Positions 1-4,921 of a DNA stretch of 6,670 nucleotides are shown here, piece after piece; the stretch's first letter is position 1, and each line of letters opens with the position of its first letter. The position numbers were made by a program, and so were the translations under genes. Source of the stretch: an uncultured Actinomyces sp. (GTDB taxonomy: Bacteria; Actinomycetota; Actinomycetes; Actinomycetales; Actinomycetaceae); assembly GCA_938022345.1 (NCBI GenBank), contig CALIEP010000399.1, forward strand, positions 1 through 6,670, written 5' to 3'. The notes beneath the pieces were generated by a model that saw nothing but the letters and a program-made list of their open reading frames with translations, was not told where the DNA came from and ran no database searches.

Positions 1-283
1 CCTGACCAGCGCAGAAGGCGCCAAGATCTACTGCGATGGCTCCGGCCAGCTCTCTTCGCGCCCCGACCTGCAGGGTAAGCTCAAGCTCTCGAACGATCCC
101 AAGCTCAAGGTCTTCGAAGATCAGCTCCAGTACGCACACGCACGTGCATACGGCAAGGATTACCCGAAGATCTCCGAGGCCATCCAGCTGTCCATGCAGG
201 AAGCTCTGACGGGCGCATCGACCCCCGAGGCCGCAGCAAAGAAGGCCGCAGAGACGATTACCCCCTTGCTGCCCAAGAACTGA
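1..283 (+). CDS. ABC sugar transporter solute-binding protein, C-terminal fragment
   Basis: The open frame enters at base 2 and ends at TGA 281-283, giving the last 93 residues of a protein whose start lies outside the window. The fragment has the features of the C-terminal lobe of family 1 extracellular solute-binding proteins (MalE/MsmE type): a helical, Lys/Ala-rich tail with YPKISEAIQLSMQEALTG followed by a helix of STPEAAAKKAAETI type, and no membrane segment. Such proteins are lipoproteins held outside the membrane that capture a sugar and deliver it to the permease pair. Two MalF/MalG-type permease genes follow directly, which supports the assignment. The substrate cannot be read from this fragment. 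The long 223-bp spacer to the permease is compatible with the usual excess of binding protein over membrane subunits. Confidence 0.85.
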   Translation, partial: LTSAEGAKIYCDGSGQLSSRPDLQGKLKLSNDPKLKVFEDQLQYAHARAYGKDYPKISEAIQLSMQEALTGASTPEAAAKKAAETITPLLPKN

Positions 284-293
284 GTAGCGCAAG

Positions 294-303
294 AAACCGG
301 TTT
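294..303. promoter_or_regulatory. 10-bp perfect palindrome AAACCGGTTT, possible operator
   Basis: A perfect 10-bp palindrome lies 11 bp after the binding-protein stop codon. Its A/T-flanked, GC-centred form resembles LacI-family operators, which commonly control sugar ABC operons, but it is short, the next flanking bases do not pair, and no promoter is visible beside it. Its position inside the operon would need a roadblock or internal-promoter role. This is a weak call based on symmetry alone. Confidence 0.15.
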
Positions 304-344
304 GTTTGGGGTGATGAGTCCTAGGCAACCAACACACACATAAA

Positions 345-420
345 GTTCCCCGCGCGAGTGGGAACGCAACGATGAGCAACGGCTTGAAGCCGCAGCGAAT
401 CTCCCACTCGCGGGGGAAAC
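345..420 (+). other. Long intercistronic stem-loop between binding protein and permease
   Basis: Arms 345-363 and 402-420 pair over 19 positions with two mismatches. The inner 11 bp are perfect (CGCGAGTGGGA, 353-363, with TCCCACTCGCG, 402-412). The 38-nt loop contains a smaller hairpin, CGGC 380-383 with GCCG 389-392 around TTGAA. A further small hairpin follows (CCTGT 423-427 with ACAGG 438-442). No T-run follows, so this is not a classical intrinsic terminator. Stable intercistronic structures after solute-binding-protein genes are known to protect the upstream message or reduce readthrough into permease genes (the malE-malF region of E. coli is the model). That role here is inferred. The rest of the 284-506 gap shows no gene and no clear promoter. 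Confidence 0.6.
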
Positions 421-506
421 CCCCTGTTCGGGTGCTGACAGGCCACTGAGCTCGCCAGGACACAACAGTATTCCCACACAAACCTCGGATCTGTGAGTGA
501 ATTTCG

Positions 507-1430
507 ATGGCGCGAACGAAAACAGCGGGTCACGACGACGGATCACGTTCTTTGGCGCGAACACGACGCCTAGGACTGCTTTTGGCGTTACCCGCACTGA
601 TTTACATAACGATTTTTCTTGTTGTCCCCCTGATCTATAACATCTGGCTGTCTGTATCTGACGCGAACGGCGCAAACCTCATTTCGGGCGACTATCACCC
701 CACGGGCCTTGCAAACTATGAAGCGATGGTGAAGAGCCCCGGCTTTTGGAATGGCGTGAAGCTCTCCATCATCTGGACAGTTGCCTCGCTTGCCCTGCAA
801 TTCCTTGTTGGTTACGCGCTGGCCCTGTTCTTCCGCAAACCCTTCCCGGGTAACGGCATCATTCGCGCGCTCCTATTGGTCGCGTGGATCCTTCCCGCTG
901 TTGTCACGGGAACGATCTTCCGCTGGATGTTCGACTCTGACTTCGGCGTGATCAACTACTTCTTGATGACCCTGCACATTGTTGATCACCCGGTGATGTG
1001 GCTGACCGGCCCAACAACCGCAATGATTGCAATTGTCGTTGCAAACCTGTGGGTTGGTATGCCCTTCAATATGCTGCTGATCCTTTCAGGTCTTCACACC
1101 ATCGATGATGGCCTTTACGAGGCCGCAGAGGTCGACGGCGCTGGCCCAATTCGTACCTTTTTCTCCATCACTGAACCTCTCATGCGCCCCGTGGTGATTT
1201 CGCTGCTCTTGCTTGGCGTCATCAATACCTACAAGGTTTTCGACCTGATCTACACCATGACCAAGGGCGGTCCTGTCGAGGCGACCACAACCCTGCCGAT
1301 CTTCACCTACCTGCAAACCTTCAAGGTTTTCGACTTTGGTAACGGTGCGGCAGCTTCAATGCTGACCATGGTTTTGCCGCTGGCTCTGTCGTGGTTCTAC
1401 GTTCGTTCGCTGGATAAGGAGGACCAGTAA
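507..1430 (+). CDS. ABC sugar transporter permease, MalF type
   Basis: The 307-residue protein is a membrane subunit of a carbohydrate ABC importer (binding-protein-dependent inner-membrane component family). About six hydrophobic segments are visible, roughly at residues 22-49, 85-108, 119-140, 171-195, 224-245 and 277-298. The cytoplasmic loop carries the EAA motif that docks the ATPase: EAAEVDGAG at 205-213, followed by the conserved ITEPLMRP. The N-terminus is short and positively charged, and there is no large periplasmic loop as in E. coli MalF, so the length is normal for the MsmF/LacF-like group. ATG 507 is the first start after an in-frame TGA at 498-500, but no convincing Shine-Dalgarno precedes it, which is odd given the strong ones on malG and codB. 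The stop overlaps the next start (TAATG), so this permease and the following one should be made together and form a heterodimer. Confidence 0.93.
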   Translation: MARTKTAGHDDGSRSLARTRRLGLLLALPALIYITIFLVVPLIYNIWLSVSDANGANLISGDYHPTGLANYEAMVKSPGFWNGVKLSIIWTVASLALQFLVGYALALFFRKPFPGNGIIRALLLVAWILPAVVTGTIFRWMFDSDFGVINYFLMTLHIVDHPVMWLTGPTTAMIAIVVANLWVGMPFNMLLILSGLHTIDDGLYEAAEVDGAGPIRTFFSITEPLMRPVVISLLLLGVINTYKVFDLIYTMTKGGPVEATTTLPIFTYLQTFKVFDFGNGAAASMLTMVLPLALSWFYVRSLDKEDQ

Positions 1431-2365
1431 TGTCTGTGAAGACCGCTGAAGTTCAAGAAAAAGTCCAGACAGTGGCGGACGAAAGAACACCCAAGGCCTC
1501 GGGCACAACAGGCTTAGCTAAGACGAAGCGCGAAAAGCGCGAAGGGCGCATCCGGATTGGGAAATCCGCATTTGCGTGGGTCATGGCAATTTTCTACCTG
1601 TTCCCCGTCTACTGGATGGTCTGTACTGCCTTCAAGACGCAGATGGAAACTTTTGCGCAGCCCCCGCACCTGATTCCGCAAAACCCAACCTTGGCCTCGT
1701 TCAGGGTCGCTTTCAGTGACAACTTCGGGATTTGGAAGGCTCTGGGAAATTCGGCAATTATCGCAGCCGGCTGTTTGGTGCTGACGCTACTCTTTGCGAT
1801 TCCCGCAGCCTACGCAATCGCACGAATGAGAAGCACAATCACAACGGGCATGCTGATCTTGCTCAGTGTCGTCCAGCTGCTTCCCGCGATCGCAATCTCG
1901 ATTCCGATGTTCGTTCTTTTCCGTCACGCTGGAATGGTTAACACCCTTCCCTCGATCATCTTGGCGGATGTGACGGGAACACTACCATTTGCGATCATCA
2001 TGCTGCGCCCCTTCTTCAAGCAGTTCCCCAAGGAAGTTGAAGAGGCCGCGCGACTTGATGGACTTGGCATCATTGGAACCATTGTCCGGGTCGTCATCCC
2101 GACGATTCGTCCGGGTGTCATTATGATCGGTTCCTTCTCCTTCTTGATGACATGGGGTGAATTTACCTTCGCCCTGACCTTGCTCACGAAGGCGGATCTG
2201 CAGCCTTTGACGGTTGCCCTGAACCGACTCATTGGCCAGTATGCAACGAACTGGAATGACCTGATGGCGGTGGCAACGGTTATTGCGATCCCCGTTTTGA
2301 TCCTGTTCGTCGCCCTTCAGAAGTACATCGTTGCCGGCCTTGCCGGTGGCGCGACGAAGGGGTGA
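1430..2365 (+). CDS. ABC sugar transporter permease, MalG type
   Basis: The 311-residue protein is the partner permease of the carbohydrate importer. After a charged, probably cytoplasmic N-terminal stretch of about 45 residues (rich in Lys/Arg/Glu, including KREKREGR at 33-40), it has a first membrane segment at 47-68 and further segments near 106-131, 137-165, 173-192, 226-250 and 276-298. The EAA loop reads EEAARLDGLG at 204-213 followed by VIPTIRPG, and the protein ends in QKYIVAGLAGGATKG, the typical MalG-family tail. ATG 1430 shares one base with the upstream stop, and a strong AAGGAGG at 1416-1422 sits 7 nt before it, so both translational coupling and direct initiation are possible. 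The N-terminal extension is longer than in many homologues. No ATPase gene follows, so a shared MsiK-like ATPase encoded elsewhere is likely (inference). Confidence 0.93.
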   Translation: MSVKTAEVQEKVQTVADERTPKASGTTGLAKTKREKREGRIRIGKSAFAWVMAIFYLFPVYWMVCTAFKTQMETFAQPPHLIPQNPTLASFRVAFSDNFGIWKALGNSAIIAAGCLVLTLLFAIPAAYAIARMRSTITTGMLILLSVVQLLPAIAISIPMFVLFRHAGMVNTLPSIILADVTGTLPFAIIMLRPFFKQFPKEVEEAARLDGLGIIGTIVRVVIPTIRPGVIMIGSFSFLMTWGEFTFALTLLTKADLQPLTVALNRLIGQYATNWNDLMAVATVIAIPVLILFVALQKYIVAGLAGGATKG

Positions 2366-2412
2366 GGACGCGGCGAAGGGGATAGAGTGCGGCGAGGACG
2401 CGGCGAGGACGC
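2364..2412 (+). repeat. GAGGACGC direct repeats after malG
   Basis: GAGGACGCGGCGA occurs at 2364-2376, starting inside the malG stop codon, and again at 2394-2406. A third partial copy, GAGGACGC, overlaps it at 2405-2412. The last copy can form a small hairpin, GGCG 2402-2405 with CGCC 2410-2413 around AGGA. The stretch is GC-rich and has no following T-run, so it is not a normal terminator. It looks like a small slippage-type duplication. No function can be assigned. Confidence 0.55.
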
Positions 2413-2439
2413 CCCACGGCGCACCACTCCGCCCTCTCA

Positions 2440-2532
2440 TTCCTGCTTTAGCTCACTGATTCCGGGTCTATGACTGTTCTAAGGCCGTAGGTGAGCGAGC
2501 TAAAGCAGGAAGTGAGCGAGCTAAAGCAGGAA
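2440..2532. repeat. 21-nt element in three copies: one inverted, two tandem
   Basis: Two perfect 21-bp copies stand head to tail at 2491-2511 and 2512-2532 (each begins GTGAGCGAGC and ends AAAGCAGGAA). A third copy lies inverted at 2440-2460 and matches 18 of 21 bases, with 15 contiguous (TTCCTGCTTTAGCTC, 2440-2454). The inverted copy can pair with either direct copy, giving two mutually exclusive hairpins with loops of about 30 or 51 nt. Each direct copy reads VSELKQE in the + frame and the inverted copy reads ISELKQE on the - strand, followed at once by a stop. The unit equals two helical turns. It may be a dispersed intergenic repeat of the genome, a remnant of heptad-repeat coding DNA, or a regulatory structure before the glucosidase gene. 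No transposase or target-site duplication is visible. Confidence 0.8.
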
Positions 2533-2537
2533 GGCAT

Positions 2538-2576
2538 GGAGGGAGGGGAGATAGGGAAGGGAGAGAGCGGGGAGGG
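2538..2576 (+). other. Purine-rich G-run tract, potential G-quadruplex
   Basis: Almost every base here is a purine. There are six runs of three or four G: 2541-2543, 2545-2548, 2554-2556, 2559-2561, 2569-2572 and 2574-2576. Loops of 1, 5 and 2 nt separate the first four runs, which satisfies the usual G3+N1-7 quadruplex pattern on the non-template strand. If the malG-glucosidase region is transcribed through, the RNA would carry the same motif, about 105 nt before the glucosidase start. Whether it folds or matters is unknown. Confidence 0.5.
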
Positions 2577-2603
2577 ACGCGTGTAGACATCGCCCAGAAG
2601 TTG

Positions 2604-2620
2604 GTGTTCACTGAGAACAC
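2604..2620. promoter_or_regulatory. 17-bp palindrome GTGTTC-N5-GAACAC, possible operator or leader hairpin
   Basis: Two perfect 6-bp half-sites flank ACTGA, 60 bp before the glucosidase GTG start. On DNA it has the form of a dimeric repressor site. In RNA it would be a 6-bp hairpin with a 5-nt loop. No convincing -35/-10 pair is seen between 2580 and 2680, so a promoter for the glucosidase cannot be placed. A regulator of sugar uptake would be expected to act in this area, but no regulator gene lies in the window. Confidence 0.3.
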
Positions 2621-2680
2621 ACACATCCAAAGTCCGCAGGGCATTCGCACCTCCACCAACGAAGATTTGGCAGGTTCTCT

Positions 2681-4423
2681 GTGTTATTCGATGAAACTCA
2701 GCTTCCCGAAACGCACTCGGCACTTCACTTTCCGGCCGACGAATGGTGGAAGAGCGCGGTTGTTTACCAGATCTATCCCCGCTCATTTAACGACGCGAAC
2801 GGAGACGGTTTCGGCGATCTCCAAGGGATCCGCTCCAGGTTGGGATACCTGAAGGAACTCGGCGTTGATGTCCTGTGGCTCTCGCCGATCTATCGCTCGC
2901 CCCAAGCCGACAACGGCTACGACATCTCCGATTATCAGGACATCGATCCCGCTTTCGGGACCATGGACGATTTCAATGAACTCATCGCCGACGTTCATGC
3001 CCTTGGAATGAAACTGGTCATGGACCTGGTCGTCAACCATACGTCGGACGAGCACCCGTGGTTCATTGAGTCGCGTTCCTCGATCGATAATCCGAAGCGC
3101 GATTGGTACTACTGGCGTGACCCGCGTCCGGGTTTTGAAGGCGGAACCCCTGGAGCCGAACCCACGAATTGGGGGTCATTCTTCTCTGGCCCCGTGTGGA
3201 AATACGACCCGCACACCGGTCAGTACTACCTCCATCTCTTCGCAGAAAAACAGCCCGACCTGAACTGGGAGAACCCCGAAGTTCGCCAGGCCGTCTACGA
3301 GATGATGCGCTGGTGGCTAGACCGCGGGGTCGATGGCTTCCGAATGGATGTCATCAACCTGATCTCCAAGGTTCCCGGCCTTCCCGATGGCATCTGTCAT
3401 CCGGGCCATGACCTTGCCGACGGAAGCCCCTTCTACATGGAGGGACCGCGCCTGCATGAATTTCTCCAGGAAATGCACGGCGAAGTTTTCGAAGGCCGCG
3501 GAGCGATCTTCACCGTCGGGGAAACGCCCGGAGTACTCCTCGAAAATGCGCCTCTCTACTCCGATCCTGCGCGCCACGAAGTCAACATGATCTTCCAATT
3601 CGAGCATGTCGGCCTGGGCCTGCCCGAAGGAAAATTCGGCCGACGCACCCTGGAAGCGGGAGACCTTGCGGATTCGCTCACGCGCTGGCAAGAAGGCCTC
3701 GCCGAGCGGGGATGGAACAGCCTCTACCTGTGCAACCACGATCAACCGCGTACAGTCAGTCGTTTCGGAGACGAAAAGTACTGGTATGACAGTGCGACTG
3801 CGCTTGCGACGATTCTTCACCTCCTGCGCGGAACCCCGTATATCTACCAGGGTGAAGAACTGGGTATGACGAACACGGTCTTCGCGGGAATTGAGGACTT
3901 TGAGGACATTGAATCCACCAACTACTACCGTGTGGCCATCGAACACGGAGACGATCCCGAGCGCATCCTTGAGGGCCTGCGTGCGATGGGCCGCGATAAC
4001 GCACGTACTCCCGTCCAGTGGGATGCGTCGGATCATGCAGGTTTTACGACGGGTACGCCGTGGATTGCTCTGAACCCGAACTATCCGGTGATCAACGCCT
4101 CCGAGCAGGTGGGGGACCCGGTTTCGATATTCTCCTACTTCCGTGCGCTCATTCGTCTGCGTCACCACCTCCCGGTTGTCGCTGATGGGCGCTTCGAGCG
4201 CATCGATGCGGGGCATCGTGAGATCTTCGTTTTCCGCCGTACCTTGGGTGAACGCCAGCTGGTAGTTATTGCAAATCTTTCCTCGAAAGATCTGGCTCCG
4301 GTTCTTCCTTCAGAGATTTCCGAGGCCGTGCCTGCGTTCGTCCCAGTTCTGACCAATGCAAATGTCTGGGAAGAGATGGGTGCGCCGCTTGCTCCGTGGA
4401 GGGCGCGGGTTTTTCTTGCCTGA
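2681..4423 (+). CDS. GH13 alpha-glucosidase, probably oligo-1,6-glucosidase type
   Basis: The 580-residue protein is a complete glycoside hydrolase family 13 enzyme of the oligo-1,6-glucosidase/dextran glucosidase group, which releases glucose from the non-reducing end of short alpha-glucosides in the cytoplasm. No signal peptide is present. Seen in order: WWKSAVVYQIYPRSF at 22-36; the Ca-site loop DANGDGFGD at 38-46; DNGYDISDY at 77-85; region I DLVVNH at 115-120; QPDLNW at 191-196, typical of this subfamily; region II GFRMDVIN with nucleophile D223; acid/base E281 in VGET; region IV NHD with D354; RDNARTPVQWD at 438-448; and a C-terminal beta domain. Val224 after the nucleophile is the residue found in alpha-1,6-specific members, while Ala or Thr marks maltases. 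GTG 2681 is the first usable start after an in-frame TGA (2612-2614), with a weak GGCAGG at 2669-2674. The product probably hydrolyses what the upstream transporter imports. Sucrose- or trehalulose-type activities remain possible. Confidence 0.95.
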   Translation: MLFDETQLPETHSALHFPADEWWKSAVVYQIYPRSFNDANGDGFGDLQGIRSRLGYLKELGVDVLWLSPIYRSPQADNGYDISDYQDIDPAFGTMDDFNELIADVHALGMKLVMDLVVNHTSDEHPWFIESRSSIDNPKRDWYYWRDPRPGFEGGTPGAEPTNWGSFFSGPVWKYDPHTGQYYLHLFAEKQPDLNWENPEVRQAVYEMMRWWLDRGVDGFRMDVINLISKVPGLPDGICHPGHDLADGSPFYMEGPRLHEFLQEMHGEVFEGRGAIFTVGETPGVLLENAPLYSDPARHEVNMIFQFEHVGLGLPEGKFGRRTLEAGDLADSLTRWQEGLAERGWNSLYLCNHDQPRTVSRFGDEKYWYDSATALATILHLLRGTPYIYQGEELGMTNTVFAGIEDFEDIESTNYYRVAIEHGDDPERILEGLRAMGRDNARTPVQWDASDHAGFTTGTPWIALNPNYPVINASEQVGDPVSIFSYFRALIRLRHHLPVVADGRFERIDAGHREIFVFRRTLGERQLVVIANLSSKDLAPVLPSEISEAVPAFVPVLTNANVWEEMGAPLAPWRARVFLA

Positions 4424-4610
4424 GTTCTCGCCGCCTTTTGGAGCTTGGTCCTGGTTGGAGTCAACGCAAAGTACAAAATGCGAGGACTGAAAAAACTCTG
4501 GCAGTTCGGGAGGACTCTGCCGAAAATGGGAATGTCATCTGCGCAAGCATTTGACAAGCCACGCACACTGACAGTGGGACGCGAACGTTAGCTGTTCAAG
4601 TTCCATCAGG
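4424..4610. other. Non-coding gap after the glucosidase gene, no gene seen
   Basis: This 187-bp stretch between the glucosidase stop and the terminator stem has no supported gene. It contains a possible hairpin GGCAG 4500-4504 with CTGCC 4517-4521 (alternative TTCGG 4505-4509 with CCGAA 4520-4524), an isolated TTGACA at 4551-4556, and an 11-bp palindrome CACTGACAGTG at 4566-4576. No -10-like sequence sits at the right distance from the TTGACA. It may simply be a long 3' untranslated region of the sugar transcript. A piece reading GTTCAAGTTCC near 4594 resembles a tRNA T-loop, but no tRNA fold surrounds it. Confidence 0.5.
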
Positions 4611-4671
4611 CTGTGGCCCCATCTTCTAGGAGGGAGAGATGGGGCCACAGTCTTATTATCAGGTATTTTTT
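4611..4671 (+). terminator. Intrinsic terminator with 14-bp perfect stem
   Basis: CTGTGGCCCCATCT (4611-4624) pairs perfectly with AGATGGGGCCACAG (4637-4650) around a 12-nt loop. The stem is followed by the T-rich TCTTATTATC, and six T residues stand at 4666-4671. The first T-tract is imperfect, but the stem is very strong. It faces the + direction and has no A-run on its left side, so it does not look bidirectional. It most likely ends the sugar-gene transcript, 187 nt after the glucosidase stop, and insulates codB. Confidence 0.8.
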
Positions 4672-4699
4672 AGGTTAATCAAAGGTTATCTTAGGGTTT
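4672..4699. repeat. AGGTTA direct repeats at 11-bp spacing
   Basis: AGGTTA occurs at 4672-4677 and 4683-4688, extended as AGGTTAATC and AGGTTATC, and a degenerate third unit AGGGTTT follows at 4693-4699. The starts are 11 and 10 bp apart, so all would face one side of the helix. They lie about 65-95 bp before the predicted codB -35 box, a normal distance for activator sites. The segment is more AT-rich than its surroundings. A binding protein is not known; this is a pattern-based call. Confidence 0.25.
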
Positions 4700-4764
4700 G
4701 GAATTGATGCGTGCAGAGTCACAGTGCTGAACTTTGCGCTGGATGCGTTGCGCGCGGTAATCTA

Positions 4765-4793
4765 TTGACAATTTGGCCTAGATCCAATCTTGT
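4765..4793 (+). promoter_or_regulatory. codB: Probable codB promoter
   Basis: A perfect TTGACA at 4765-4770 is followed after 17 bp by TCTTGT (4788-4793), a weak -10 matching the consensus at 3 of 6 positions. A start near 4800 would give a leader of about 120 nt before codB. The spacer contains the short inverted pair TTGG 4773-4776 and CCAA 4784-4787. The location downstream of a strong terminator and upstream of codB supports the call; the poor -10 lowers confidence. Confidence 0.4.
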
Positions 4794-4799
4794 TCATCA

Positions 4800-4921
4800 C
4801 GCCATTACCCAGTCTACACATGCATGAAAACCGGGTGTGCCTAGGTGACAGAGGTGACGGACCAAACAAGACAGATAACGAACGACGCGCTACGAAACCT
4901 CAGAACCTGGAAGGATAACCG
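4800..4921 (+). other. codB leader region
   Basis: This is the probable untranslated leader of codB. It holds the tandem AGGTGAC at 4843-4849 and 4852-4858 (9-bp period), a CCTAGG at 4840-4845, and the ribosome binding site AAGGA at 4911-4915, six bases before the ATG. I compared it by eye with the purine and TPP riboswitch cores and found no match. No terminator-like stem is visible. It may carry a control element for pyrimidine supply, but none can be named. Confidence 0.3.

Noticed and set aside
160..675. Open frame on the - strand across the spacer at 284-506
   Set aside because: It overlaps two well-supported genes on the other strand, includes the hairpin arms, and has no family-like features.
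2440..2511. Intrinsic terminator between malG and the glucosidase
   Set aside because: The hairpin is strong, but purine-rich DNA rather than a T-run follows, so classical termination is not supported.
2440..2532. CRISPR array or insertion sequence
   Set aside because: The two direct copies are adjacent with no spacer, the third is inverted, and there is no transposase, terminal repeat pair with target duplication, or cas gene.
3317..4216. Long open frame on the - strand within the glucosidase gene
   Set aside because: It lies fully antisense to a protein with all GH13 motifs and shows no recognisable domain; it is a codon-bias shadow.
4551..4580. Promoter based on TTGACA at 4551
   Set aside because: No -10-like hexamer lies 16-18 bp downstream; the candidate bases are GTGGGA/TGGGAC, and a terminator follows.
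4591..4610. GTTCAAGTTCC resembling a tRNA T-loop
   Set aside because: No acceptor, D or anticodon arms can be built around it, and the next bases belong to the terminator stem.
4800..4921. TPP or purine riboswitch before codB
   Set aside because: A fragment like GAACCTGG occurs, but the other conserved core parts of either riboswitch are missing.
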